Shown: one piece after another, positions 8,577 to 16,603 of the stretch
How the letters are laid out: each line of letters starts with the position of its first letter
Position numbering within the stretch: the first letter of the stretch is position 1
Source of the DNA: JAWLHU01 sp049324875
GTDB taxonomy: Bacteria > Bacillota > Sulfobacillia > Symbiobacteriales > Symbiobacteriaceae
DNA: 64,000 nucleotides
Assembly: GCA_049324875.1 (NCBI GenBank)
Contig: JBMONC010000048.1
Span: forward strand, 1 to 64,000
Reading direction: 5' to 3'
Position numbers and translations under genes: made by a program
Notes under the pieces: generated by a model
Database searches by the model: none
Told to the model about the DNA's origin: nothing
What the model saw: the letters and a program-made list of their open reading frames with translations, nothing else

Positions 8577-9893
8577 ATGACGACCCAGGAGGTTCACGGG
8601 TACCTGCCCCAGGATCGGCCGCCGACAGCGGCGATGATCAGCCTCGGCTTCCAGCACGTCCTCACCATGTTCCCGGCCACCGTCCTGGTTGCGATCCTGA
8701 CCAAGTTCGATGTCGGCGTCACCCTCTTCGCCTCCGGCCTCGGCACCATCCTGGCCATCCTGCTCTCCAAGGGGCGGATCCCGCTCTACTACGGCGGCTC
8801 CTTCGCCTACATCGCCCCGGTTACCGCTGTGGCCACCGCCGCCTGGGGCGGCCCGCAGGTGGCGCAGGTGGGCGTCGTCGCCACCGGCATCCTCAATATC
8901 CTGGCCGGCCTGCTGATCCAGAAGACCGGCAAGAAGGCGCTGGACCGGTTCCTGCCCCCCGCTGTGACCGGCTCCATCGCCATTGTTATTGGCATCTCCC
9001 TGGCCAAGGTGGCCCTCGACATGGCCTCCGGCCACTGGGGCATCGCACTCATCACCTGTCTTGCGACCATCCTCTTCTCGGTCTTCCTGCGCAACAAGGG
9101 GCTGCTGGGGATGCTTCCCGTCCTGATGGGCGCTGCGGTGGGCTACCTGATCGCCCTCTCCATGGGGCTGATCGACTTCACCCCCTTCAACGAGGCGGCG
9201 CTCTTCTCCCTGCCCAAGTTCCAGCTGCCCGCCTTCACCAACCCCAACGCCTGGGCGGCGGTGCTGGCCATCGCCCCGATCGCCATCGCCACCCTGCCGG
9301 AGTCCACCGCCCACCTCTACCAGGTCAGCCTCTACATCGACAAGCTGGCCGCGGAGCAGAAGCGGCCCCCGCTGGGGATCAAGTCGCTGATCGGCCTCAA
9401 CCTGGTCTGCGACGGCGTCTCCGACATCACCTTCGGCATGCTGGGCGCCTCCTCGGGCACCAACTACGGCGAGAACAACTCGCTGATGGCGATCACCCGG
9501 AACTACTCCTCCCCGGTGCTGCTGACCGCCGGCGTCATCGCCATGACCCTGGCCTTCGTGGGCAAGCTGGCCGGCCTGGTCCAGACCCTGCCGGGCTTCG
9601 TCACCGGCGGCCTGGCGATCTACCTCTTCGGCGTGATCGGCGTTCAGGGCATCGCCCTGATCAAGGAGGAGGCGGTCGACCTCTTCGACCCGAAGAACCT
9701 GGCCATCGCTGCCGTGGTCCTGGTGATCGGCCTGGGAGGCAACCAGTTCCCCGACGGCGCCCTGCCGATCTTCGGCATGAAGCTGCCGGCCATCGCCACG
9801 GCCGCCGTGGTGGGCATCCTGCTCAACCTGATCTTCGTCCTCTTCCACAAGGAGACCCCCGCCGCGGTACCGGCAGAGCAGACCGCCGACTAG
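8577..9893 (+). CDS. Uracil/xanthine permease (NCS2 family, UraA-like)
   Basis: 438 residues with 14 predicted membrane segments. The N-terminal QHVLTMFPATVLV and the segment YYGGSFAYIAPV are hallmarks of the UraA-type nucleobase:cation symporters. A second signature region, with the conserved Glu/Asn residues of the substrate site, lies near 285-320 (TLPESTAHLYQ, GASSGTNYGENN). GAAGGAGGG precedes the ATG. It is monocistronic with a terminator immediately downstream. Uracil is the likeliest substrate; xanthine cannot be excluded from sequence alone. Confidence 0.9.
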   Translation: MTTQEVHGYLPQDRPPTAAMISLGFQHVLTMFPATVLVAILTKFDVGVTLFASGLGTILAILLSKGRIPLYYGGSFAYIAPVTAVATAAWGGPQVAQVGVVATGILNILAGLLIQKTGKKALDRFLPPAVTGSIAIVIGISLAKVALDMASGHWGIALITCLATILFSVFLRNKGLLGMLPVLMGAAVGYLIALSMGLIDFTPFNEAALFSLPKFQLPAFTNPNAWAAVLAIAPIAIATLPESTAHLYQVSLYIDKLAAEQKRPPLGIKSLIGLNLVCDGVSDITFGMLGASSGTNYGENNSLMAITRNYSSPVLLTAGVIAMTLAFVGKLAGLVQTLPGFVTGGLAIYLFGVIGVQGIALIKEEAVDLFDPKNLAIAAVVLVIGLGGNQFPDGALPIFGMKLPAIATAAVVGILLNLIFVLFHKETPAAVPAEQTAD

Positions 9894-9912
9894 TCCACCA
9901 GTTGCAAGGAAG

Positions 9913-9945
9913 AACCCCCGTCGGTCCGACGGGGGTTCAGTTTTA
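9913..9945 (+). terminator. Rho-independent terminator of the permease gene
   Basis: The stem AACCCCCGTCGG / CCGACGGGGGTT (9913-9937) is followed by CAGTTTTAT. The second repeat element begins directly after it. Confidence 0.85.
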
Positions 9946-9950
9946 TGGCC

Positions 9951-10433
9951 ACGGATTACACGGATTACACGGATAAAACAAATACATTACAAAAATGTGG
10001 GTGATGCCCTTTTCATCGGTGGTGCTGGTGCGAAGCACCGCACCATGGTGGTTACACGGATAAAACCAATACATTCAACAATGTGGGGTGGTGCCCTTCT
10101 CATCCGTGGTGCTGGTGCGAAGCACCCCACCACGGTGATTACACGGATGAAGACATGAAAACTTACAATGATGGGGTTCGTACCCTTTTCGTCGGTGGTG
10201 TTGGCGCGAAGCACAGGCGGAGGAATCCGCCCTGTAGAGTACGGACCGCACCAGCACCGCAGGTATGATGGGGCCGATCACCCCAGATTTTTCAGCGTTT
10301 TCCTGTTACATCCGTGTAATCCTCGTAACTACCATGGTGCGGTGCTTCGCACCAGCACCCCGGATGAAAAGGGCACCACCCCACATCGTTGTGATGTATT
10401 TGTATTATCTGTGTAATCCGTGTAATCCGTGGC
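9951..10433. repeat. Dispersed palindromic repeat element (copy B), multi-unit
   Basis: The element is bounded by inverted termini CCACGGATTACACGG... and ...CCGTGTAATCCGTGG. Inside are three head-to-tail units starting near 9951, 10051 and 10138. Each has ATTACACGGATAAA, an ATACAT...ATGTGGGG segment, CCCTTTTCATC and the hairpin GGTGCTGGTGCGAAGCACC. A spacer (10215-10305) carries a GGCGGAGGAATCCGCC hairpin, and one inverted unit (10306-10433) follows. The third unit is diverged. Short open frames here only translate the repeat and are not genes. This accounts for the otherwise gene-free stretch between the permease and MATE genes. Confidence 0.85.
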
Positions 10434-10456
10434 AAAATGAACGACCCCACTTCCCG

Positions 10457-11821
10457 CTAGACCCTGATCGTCTTCCAGATGCCGGTCCGGAACCGCCACC
10501 AGATTACCGCCGATCGGACCAGCCAATCGGCCAGGGCCGCAAACCAGGCCGCCTCCAGGCCGAGCCCCATCACCAGGATCAGCACGGCGGTCATGGAGAG
10601 CCGGACGATCCCGCCGGCCAGGGTGACCAGGAAGAGCGGGCGGGTGTCACCCGCCCCGGAAAGGGCGCCGTTCAGCACCAGCACCAGCGCCGTGGGCACC
10701 TCAGCCAGCCCGCCCACCCGGAGCGCCGCTGCCGCCATGTTCAGCACATCGGGGTCGCCGGTGAAGAGGGCGATATAGGGCCGGGGAATGGCGATGAAGA
10801 GCACCGCCAGCACCCCCAGGGCGATCATCGCCATGCGGGCGGCCTCCTTGATCACCCCCTCCGCCTCCTCGGGCTTGCCGGCCCCCAGCCGCTGTCCTAC
10901 CATGGCCGCCGAGGCCATGGCAAAGCCCGAGGCCAGCATCCAGGAGACGTTCTCCGCCTGCACGGCGATGTACTGGGCTGCCACCGCCACGGTCCCGAGG
11001 GTGTTGACCATCCGGGCGTAGCCGATGTAGACCACCGTGGAGAACATCCGCTCCGTGGAGGAGACGGCCCCCACCTTCAGGATGCGCCAGAGGAGCGAGA
11101 GGTCCAGGGAGAGCATCCGCCGCCATTCCAGCCGGGCCCCCCTCTCCCGGCGCAGCAGGACCGCAAAGAGGACCAGCGCCGCCAGGATGCGGGTGCTGCT
11201 GGTGGCCAGGGCTGCGCCCATCACCCCCAGGGCGGGGGCGCCGAAGTGGCCGTAGATAAAGCTGTAGGCCAGGACCGCGTTCAGGAGGTTGGCACCCAGG
11301 TTGATCACCATGGGGGTCCGGGTGTCGCCGGTGGCCCGCAGGGCTGCGGAGAGCACCACCGACCAGAAGACGGCGATCATGCCCGGGACCATCGCCCGCA
11401 GGAAGGGGACGCCCACCGGCAGCACATCGGGCTCAGCGCCCACCAGCCGGAAGATCGCCGGGGCGAAGCTGTAGATGGCGCCGCCGGCCAGGAGGCTGGT
11501 GGCGACCGCCAGCCAGAAACCGGCCCGGGTGGTGGCCTCCAGCCGGTGATCCTCCCCCGCTCCGTGGAACCGGGCAGCCAGGGCGTTGACCCCCACCCCC
11601 AGCCCCATGAAGAGTCCGACCATCAGCCAGTGGGGCATCTGGGTCAGTCCGACGGCGGCGGTGGCCACGGCGCCCAGCCGGCCCACCAGGGCGGCGTCCA
11701 CCATGTTGGCCATGGTCGCCAGCAGCTGTTCGGCCACCACCGGCCAGGCGATTCGGAGGATCTCCTTGCGAACAGCGCTGCGCGGGGCAGGAAGTTGGGG
11801 AAGGGAAACCGCAGTCTCCAC
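10457..11821 (-). CDS. MATE family efflux transporter
   Basis: 454 residues with twelve predicted membrane helices in two six-helix halves. The start of each half has MATE-like features (MANMVDAALVGRLG; SSTERMFSTVVYIGYARM), and GATGDTRTPM and GAGDTRPLF are the repeated loop motifs of the family. The GTG start at 11821 is chosen because AGGAGG lies eight bases upstream; a longer frame to 11998 lacks a site. These exporters move cationic drugs or metabolites against Na+ or H+. It is divergent from the HesB-fold gene at 11906. Confidence 0.92.
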   Translation of the reverse strand: METAVSLPQLPAPRSAVRKEILRIAWPVVAEQLLATMANMVDAALVGRLGAVATAAVGLTQMPHWLMVGLFMGLGVGVNALAARFHGAGEDHRLEATTRAGFWLAVATSLLAGGAIYSFAPAIFRLVGAEPDVLPVGVPFLRAMVPGMIAVFWSVVLSAALRATGDTRTPMVINLGANLLNAVLAYSFIYGHFGAPALGVMGAALATSSTRILAALVLFAVLLRRERGARLEWRRMLSLDLSLLWRILKVGAVSSTERMFSTVVYIGYARMVNTLGTVAVAAQYIAVQAENVSWMLASGFAMASAAMVGQRLGAGKPEEAEGVIKEAARMAMIALGVLAVLFIAIPRPYIALFTGDPDVLNMAAAALRVGGLAEVPTALVLVLNGALSGAGDTRPLFLVTLAGGIVRLSMTAVLILVMGLGLEAAWFAALADWLVRSAVIWWRFRTGIWKTIRV

Positions 11822-11905
11822 GGGTGGCTCCTCCTGGTGGAAAGCGTACAGGAATCGGAGGGGTCGAGGCCGAATCAGTGGGCCAGGAGAAAGGGGGCGG
11901 TGCCC

Positions 11906-12193
11906 ATGCAGTTTTCCTTCACGCCCCAGGCGTCGAAGAAGCTCCTCTCGATCATGAGCGAGAAGGGCGGCAACCTCGCCCTGCGGATCGACATCCACAA
12001 GGGGCTCGGCGGCACCGAGTGGCGGATGACCCTGGAGCCCCGGTCAGCCGAAGCGCTGCAGGTGGACGGCGTGCCGGTACACGTCGACAGCAGCACCCTG
12101 AAGCAGCTGGAGGGGCTGATCATCGACTGGATCGTCACCCCCGAGGGCCCGGGGCTTGGCGTCTACGACCGCAGCCTGATCGACCGCCGCTGA
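11906..12193 (+). CDS. HesB/IscA-fold protein lacking the cluster cysteines
   Basis: 95 residues. The pattern SFTPQASKKLLSIM...LRIDIHKGLGGTEWRM and the later LEGLIIDWIV follow the Fe-S biogenesis (HesB/IscA) fold. However, there is no cysteine anywhere in the protein, so it cannot hold a cluster the way A-type carriers do. It resembles the small HesB-like or YneR/CotO-like proteins of Firmicutes with unknown function. The ATG at 11906 is preceded by a GGAG and a G-rich stretch. The stop codon is 16 bases before an assembly gap. Confidence 0.75.
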   Translation: MQFSFTPQASKKLLSIMSEKGGNLALRIDIHKGLGGTEWRMTLEPRSAEALQVDGVPVHVDSSTLKQLEGLIIDWIVTPEGPGLGVYDRSLIDRR

Positions 12194-12209
12194 AAAGGCG
12201 AGAGTCCGA

Positions 12210-12309
12210 NNNNNNNNNNNNNNNNNNNNNNNNNNNNNNNNNNNNNNNNNNNNNNNNNNNNNNNNNNNNNNNNNNNNNNNNNNNNNNNNNNNNNNNNNNN
12301 NNNNNNNNN
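12210..12309. other. Assembly gap (100 N)
   Basis: One hundred N, a standard placeholder for a gap of unknown size. It removes the 3' end of the gene at 12310-13288. No open frame across it should be trusted. Confidence 0.99.
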
Positions 12310-13288
12310 CGGTGATCTCGGCCATCACCCGGTGCTCCACCTGGAAGAACTCCGACATCAAGGCCCTTTGCCGGGCCGTGCCCTCCCGGAACCGGGCCAC
12401 CTCCCGCTCCCGGAAGGGGGCGGGCACCACGGTCGCCAAGCCCCGCTCGGACTCCGCAAAAATCTGGCGGTACCTGGCCTCAAAGCCGGTCAGCGCCTCG
12501 GCGTGGGCCCTGGCGTTCTCCAGCGCCCGCTGCAGGGAGGTCGGGCCGGAGAGACTCTCCGGGCTCAGGAGGGTGGCGAGCTCGTGGCGGTCGGCGCTCT
12601 CCTGCATCTCCAGCCCCAGCGCCTCCAGCCGTCCGACATGCGATTCGACCCACTGAAGCATCGGCATCTGGGCCAGGCTGGCCTCGAGCGACTCGCCCCC
12701 GAGCAGCGACGCCAGCATGGCGTTCAGCGGCTGCGCCGCGGCCACCAGCGCATCCCGGCTGGTGGCGGTCTGTGCGGCCCCGTACAGCCCCTGCCCGAAG
12801 AGCAGCAGCCCGAGAATCGGCACGAGGAGCCAGAAGCGACGGCCCCGACGGAGGATCAGCACCAGGAGGAGCGTCAGCCCCAGGGCGACCAGCAGGGAGA
12901 AGATGAGGGTACCCATCACCGACGCCCCCAGCAGGATCCAGTCCCCCACCTCCAGGGGCGCAAGGGCGATCCCCATGGAGAGCCCCATGACCAGCAGCCC
13001 GCCCAGGATCATGCCGACGCCGAGCCAATACCAGGTCGCCTGCCCCTCGGTCAGCTCGGCTGCCCGCGGCTGCGACGGCGCTGCCTCGCGGGTGGCGGCC
13101 TCGCTCAGCGCCTCCTCCGCCCACGCCTCGAACTCGGGCAGATCGCCGGCTGCCACCCAGGGGCTCTCATCGCCCAGCTGGACAGGCGTCGCCCGGTGGA
13201 TCCGACCGGTGCGGAGGGCGTGGAGCAACTCTTCCCGGGTCTCGATGGGAACGGCCCGGCCGTGAATGTTCTCGTACCTGAGTAGCAC
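12310..13288 (-). CDS. GYF-like domain membrane protein, 3' end missing at gap
   Basis: At least 326 residues. Residues 1-60 resemble the GYF_2/DUF4339 domain (RYENIHGRAVPIETREELL...DESPWVAAGDL), a protein-interaction module often fused to membrane proteins. Three membrane helices follow (about 88-108, 115-140 and 150-172), then a helical domain. The GTG start at 13288 has GGAGG seven bases upstream. The C-terminus runs into the gap, so its true length is unknown. Function not known. Confidence 0.7.
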
Positions 13289-13387
13289 GGAGGCACCTCC
13301 GGTAGTGCGTTGCTACTATCTTCCTTCGATGAGCTTTGGATAGGTCCTGTTTTTCTTATCTGAAGATACGAATCCCAACACAAAAAT

Positions 13388-13416
13388 ACCCTCCGGGCGG
13401 ACTCCGCCCGGAGGGT
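13388..13416 (-). terminator. Terminator of tRNA-Arg
   Basis: A 13-bp perfect stem (ACCCTCCGGGCGG / CCGCCCGGAGGGT) with a three-base loop is followed on the minus strand by ATTTTTG. It lies directly downstream of the tRNA. Confidence 0.9.
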
Positions 13417-13426
13417 TGCGGTGAGC

Positions 13427-13503
13427 TGGCGCGCCCGGAGGGAATCGAACCCCCGGCCCGCAGTTTAGGAAACTGCTGCTCTATCCTACTGAGCTACGGG
13501 CGC
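13427..13503 (-). tRNA. tRNA-Arg (anticodon CCU)
   Basis: A complete cloverleaf is visible. The acceptor GCGCCCG pairs with CGGGCGC, the D-arm region is GCTCAGTAGGATAGAGC, the anticodon stem GCAGT/ACTGC encloses TTCCTAA (anticodon CCT), and the T-arm contains GGGGGTTCGATTCCCTCC. The CCA end is encoded (13427-13429). It reads AGG codons. Confidence 0.96.
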
Positions 13504-13516
13504 ATGGTGCTCATCT

Positions 13517-13546
13517 ATGATACGCGTTTTCGCATGGCCCTGTCAA
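13517..13546 (-). promoter_or_regulatory. Promoter of tRNA-Arg
   Basis: Consensus TTGACA (13541-13546) and TATCAT (13517-13522) are separated by 18 bases and lie just upstream of the tRNA 5' end. Confidence 0.85.
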
Positions 13547-13615
13547 CAGTAAGGGCCTGGAATTCGGTGGACGGCGCGAAGCGCGGCCCCGTCGACCGGG
13601 CCACGCTTCGGTTCT

Positions 13616-13828
13616 TCAGACATCCATTCTGTACGGCAGGTCGGGGCCCAACATGGTGCGCTGGGCCCTATTCATCACCTCGAGCGTCACCGCCGGCTTG
13701 GGCGGCCCCTCCAGCAGCCGGAGGATCGAGAGCTTCACCTCGGGCGGAAACTGGTCCGGCTCGATCGCACCCGGCACCGGGAAGCCGCCGGTGGCCACCC
13801 GCCGCAGCCGGGGCTGCATCATCCACAT
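13616..13828 (-). CDS. Small protein of unknown function (70 aa)
   Basis: 70 residues, not recognised. The N-terminus MWMMQPRLRRVATGGF is followed by an acidic/proline-rich middle and a helical C-terminus ending GPDLPYRMDV. The ATG is preceded by GGAGGG seven bases upstream, which supports real translation. It is divergent from the 90-residue gene at 13894. No membrane segment or metal motif is seen. Confidence 0.6.
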   Translation of the reverse strand: MWMMQPRLRRVATGGFPVPGAIEPDQFPPEVKLSILRLLEGPPKPAVTLEVMNRAQRTMLGPDLPYRMDV

Positions 13829-13893
13829 CGCTCATCCCTCCGCTCCCCATTCTATGTGAGCCGCATAGGATGGGGTGAAGAGGAGGGAAGCCT

Positions 13894-14166
13894 GTGATGG
13901 AGCAGCAAGCGGTGGCCATCGCCATGGATCTGGCCCACCGGTACATCGACCAGTTGGGCGGTGATTTCATCGACGGCCGGACGCTGGTCAAGGCCGCCCT
14001 GGCGGGCTACATGGCCGCCTCGGGCGTGCCCACCGACCAGGCGGTCCAGATGGTGGAGAAGATCGCGGCGGAGATGCTGGTCGGCCCGGTACCGCCCAAC
14101 CCGATGTACCACGGCCTGCCGTGGTTGGTGCCGGGCCCCGCCTCCGGCGCCCCGTACTACCGGTAA
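13894..14166 (+). CDS. Small protein of unknown function (90 aa)
   Basis: 90 residues, not recognised. The first 65 residues look helical (AIAMDLAHRYIDQLGGDF; QMVEKIAAEMLVG) and the last 25 are proline/tyrosine-rich (PPNPMYHGLPWL...APYYR). AGGAGGG precedes a GTG (13894) that is followed at once by ATG (13897), so either may be the start. The next gene begins 32 bases later in the same direction, so the pair is probably an operon. Confidence 0.6.
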   Translation: MMEQQAVAIAMDLAHRYIDQLGGDFIDGRTLVKAALAGYMAASGVPTDQAVQMVEKIAAEMLVGPVPPNPMYHGLPWLVPGPASGAPYYR

Positions 14167-14197
14167 CGCACGAGCGCTCGCTGGGAGGGATGATCCC

Positions 14198-14413
14198 TTG
14201 CAGATTCCGTACAACTGGGGCCGCCCGACCGAGCGTCCCGGGGTTTTCGCCCTCGGCGGCGGGGACTGGGTGATCACCTGGAGCCCGGAACAGATCCACC
14301 CCTACGCCCGGTACTGGCTGGAACTGGCCTCCCGGGTGGGGCCGGCGGGGGAGATGGCGCCCACCATGGACCTGTGGATGTACACCCTGCAGACCCGTGA
14401 CATCAGCGATTGA
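14198..14413 (+). CDS. Small protein of unknown function (71 aa)
   Basis: 71 residues, not recognised. It has a short aromatic-rich sequence (QIPYNWGRPTERPGVF; GGGDWVITWSPEQIHPY) and no membrane segment. The TTG start at 14198 is chosen because GGGAGG lies nine bases upstream; the open frame further upstream belongs to the previous gene's other frame. It is followed by a hairpin that separates it from the convergent MFS gene. Confidence 0.55.
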   Translation: MQIPYNWGRPTERPGVFALGGGDWVITWSPEQIHPYARYWLELASRVGPAGEMAPTMDLWMYTLQTRDISD

Positions 14414-14419
14414 GACGGC

Positions 14420-14443
14420 GGCCGGGGCGAGCAGCGCCCCGGC
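14420..14443. terminator. Hairpin between convergent small gene and MFS gene
   Basis: A nine-bp perfect GC stem (GGCCGGGGC / GCCCCGGCC) sits between two converging stop codons. T-runs are poor on both sides. Confidence 0.5.
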
Positions 14444-14444
14444 C

Positions 14445-15671
14445 TCAGTCTATGTCGCGAAGCCCCGGTCCGGAGAGCGCCCAGAGGGCCAGCAGCACCA
14501 CCAGCCCCCCCGCCCCGGCTGCCACCGAGTAGGGGGCGAAGCGATCGGCCAGCACCCCCGCCAGGGTGAAGCCGAGGGGCATCAGCCCCTGCACCAGGGC
14601 GCTCTGCATCCCAAAGAAGCGCCCCTGCTGCTCGGGTGGGATCAGCCTCCGCCAGATGTCGGCAAAGAGGGGGTTGGAGAGTCCAAAGGTGAAGCCCCCC
14701 AGGAAGAGGAGCAGCAGGAAAGGGAGCGGCTGGGTCGCCCAGCCCATCGCCATGTTCGAGAGGCCCATCCCCAGCAGGGCCAGGAGCATGAACCGCCCGC
14801 GGGCGGTGATCCGCCCGGCCACGGCGGTCACCAGCAGCATCCCCAGCATTACCCCGGCGGGGCTGACCACCAGGAAGAGGCCGTACCCTTCGGGCTTCAG
14901 CCCCATCTCCCGCAGGGCGATCACCGGGAGCAGGAGGCTGAACCCCGCCCCGGCCAGGTTGACCCCCGCAGCCAGGGTCAGCGTCCGCAGGATCACCCGG
15001 CTGCCGGCGATCAGGCCGAGCCCCGCCGCAAAGTCCTGCCAGAAGGGGCGGCGCTCCCGGGGCGGAGTCGGCGCCCAGCGCAGCCGCACCCCCAGCAGGC
15101 AGGCGGCCGAGAGCAGGAAGGTGAGGCCGTCCAGCGCCAGCGCCCCGGCGCTGCCGGTCAGCCCCACCACCGCCCCCGCCAGGGCCGGGCCCACGAAGGC
15201 GATCGCCTGGCGCATCATCTGGAAGAGCGAGAGGGCGCGGGTCAGGTCGCCGGGGTGGACCAGCCCGGTCTGGGCCGCCGCGTAGGCCGGCGAGAAGAAG
15301 GCCCCCGCCGCCGCCAGCAGGGCGACCCCCACCAGCAGCGGGATCAGGTGGGCCGCCCCCGCCCAGAAGAGCAGGGCCAGGAGAGCCAGGAGCAGGGCCC
15401 GAACCAGGTCTGCCGCCAGCATCACCCCCCGCCGGTCCAAGCGGTCGGCCACGGCGCCGGCGAGGGGGGCGATCAGCAGGCCGGTCACCGTAGCGGTGGT
15501 GGAGAGCAGCGCCATCGCCCCGGCGGAGCCGGTGGCCTGCATCACCCAGACCGGCAGCACGATGGCATAGAGGGCGTCGCCCAGCAGCGAGACCGCCATG
15601 CCGGTGAAGAGGAGCAGGAAGGAGCGGTTGCGGAGCAAGCCGGGCCCGGCAGCGGGGGTGGTCAGCGCCAA
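14445..15671 (-). CDS. MFS transporter (EntS/multidrug exporter type)
   Basis: 408 residues with 12 predicted helices. The motif VADRLDRRGVML between helices 2 and 3 is the MFS A-motif, and TGLLIAPLAGAVADRL precedes it. The closest family in style is the MFS_3/EntS group of drug or siderophore exporters. A TTG start at 15671 has AGGAGGGG seven bases upstream; the very long upstream open frame is not coding. A divergent ArsR-type regulator lies 300 bases away and could control it. Confidence 0.88.
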   Translation of the reverse strand: MALTTPAAGPGLLRNRSFLLLFTGMAVSLLGDALYAIVLPVWVMQATGSAGAMALLSTTATVTGLLIAPLAGAVADRLDRRGVMLAADLVRALLLALLALLFWAGAAHLIPLLVGVALLAAAGAFFSPAYAAAQTGLVHPGDLTRALSLFQMMRQAIAFVGPALAGAVVGLTGSAGALALDGLTFLLSAACLLGVRLRWAPTPPRERRPFWQDFAAGLGLIAGSRVILRTLTLAAGVNLAGAGFSLLLPVIALREMGLKPEGYGLFLVVSPAGVMLGMLLVTAVAGRITARGRFMLLALLGMGLSNMAMGWATQPLPFLLLLFLGGFTFGLSNPLFADIWRRLIPPEQQGRFFGMQSALVQGLMPLGFTLAGVLADRFAPYSVAAGAGGLVVLLALWALSGPGLRDID

Positions 15672-15799
15672 CCTCAGTCCCCTCCTTTGCCCTCCAGCAT
15701 AGGGCACCTCCGGGCGCAAGACTAGACTGGTTCGGGGGGCATGGGGTAAACTAGAATGTAGAGGCGGGACCTTACAGGGGCCCAGCTTTGCTACTGGAT

Positions 15800-15905
15800 C
15801 GGAAAAGGGGCCGGAGCGAGTGATTGCTCCGGCCCTCCTGCGTCTATCCGCAGGAGCCCGTTGCTGGCCACAGCAGCGGTGGATCGTCCCACCTGCCTCC
15901 CAACC
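15800..15905 (-). ncRNA. Cluster of hairpins between MFS and ArsR genes (leader or small RNA?)
   Basis: Read on the minus strand, the region has GGTGG...CCACC, then CTCCTGCG GATAGA CGCAGGAG, then GGGCCGGAGC...GCTCCGGCCC followed by CTTTT. The last looks like an intrinsic terminator 135 bases before the MFS start. It could be an attenuated leader of the MFS gene or a short RNA. It matches no riboswitch consensus I know. The rest of 15672-15968 shows nothing else besides the ArsR promoter. Confidence 0.35.
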
Positions 15906-15935
15906 TTGACAGAGAGATCGACACCTGTCTATATA
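15906..15935 (+). promoter_or_regulatory. Promoter of the ArsR-type regulator
   Basis: TTGACA (15906-15911) and TATATA (15930-15935) are spaced by 18 bases. The half-sites GACAG and CTGTC bracket the spacer, a possible autoregulatory operator. Confidence 0.75.
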
Positions 15936-15968
15936 GAGAGCGAAGTGCGGAAACGGGGGCGGTCTGGG

Positions 15969-16544
15969 ATGGAGGGTCTGCGGGAGGACGCCCAGCGGGT
16001 GGAGCAGCTGGTCAACTTCTTTCAGGGGCTGGCCGATGTGACCCGGCTGAAGCTGGTGGGGCTGCTGGCCCAGCGGGAGCGGAGCGTGGAGGAGCTGGTG
16101 GCCGCCCTGGAGGTGCGCCAGCCCACCGTCTCCCACCACCTGACCAAGCTGCGGCTGATCGGGCTGGTCAAGCTGCGCAAGGAGGGGCAGACCCACTACT
16201 ACTCCCTGGATGAGGCGGCCATCCAACGGCTGGCCCGGAGCCTCCTCTCGGTGGAGGGGCTGGCCCAGCTCGCCCCCAGCGACGGCTCCTCCTCCTGGGA
16301 GCGGAAGGTGCTGACCGCCTTCTTTGACGCCGATGGGCGGCTGAAGGAGATCCCGGCGCAGCGGAAGAAGCGGGATGTGATCCTGCGGCGGCTGGTGGAG
16401 GAGTTCGAGCGGGGCCGCACCTACACCGAGGCCGAGGTGAACGAGACCCTGCGCCGCTTCCACGAGGATGTGGCCACCCTGCGGCGGGAGTTTATCATGA
16501 CCAAGCTGATGGAGCGGGAAAACGCCCGCTACTGGCGCACCTGA
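15969..16544 (+). CDS. ArsR-family regulator with C-terminal DUF2087 domain
   Basis: 191 residues. Residues 10-90 are an ArsR winged helix (LADVTRLKLVGLL; VRQPTVSHHLTKLRLIGLV). Residues 110-185 match DUF2087 (KVLTAFFDADGRLKEIPAQR), a domain common behind such regulators. No cysteine cluster typical of metal sensors is present, so another signal is likely. The ATG at 15969 is used because the promoter at 15906-15935 places transcription start near 15942, too close for the upstream GTG at 15945. It may regulate itself and the divergent MFS gene. Confidence 0.88.
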   Translation: MEGLREDAQRVEQLVNFFQGLADVTRLKLVGLLAQRERSVEELVAALEVRQPTVSHHLTKLRLIGLVKLRKEGQTHYYSLDEAAIQRLARSLLSVEGLAQLAPSDGSSSWERKVLTAFFDADGRLKEIPAQRKKRDVILRRLVEEFERGRTYTEAEVNETLRRFHEDVATLRREFIMTKLMERENARYWRT

Positions 16545-16554
16545 GACGGGAGAA

Positions 16555-16588
16555 CGCCGCCCCCGCGGACTGCGGGAGGCGGCGCTTT
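16555..16588 (+). terminator. Terminator between convergent ArsR and TPP-enzyme genes
   Basis: A stem of about 12 bp (CGCCGCCCCCGC / GCGGGAGGCGGCG) is followed by CTTTT on the plus strand. Confidence 0.75.
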
Positions 16589-16603
16589 TGCATGGCCTGC
16601 AAG

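Noticed and set aside
9987..10416. Small open frames in repeat copy B
   Set aside because: They translate the repeat units themselves (recurring CFAPAP and IRV words) and lack ribosome binding sites.
11824..12315. Open frames crossing the N gap
   Set aside because: Undetermined bases make the frame meaningless.
15800..15905. T-box leader
   Set aside because: A GGTGG...CC stretch resembles the T-box motif superficially, but no specifier loop or AGGGTGGNACCGCG is present.
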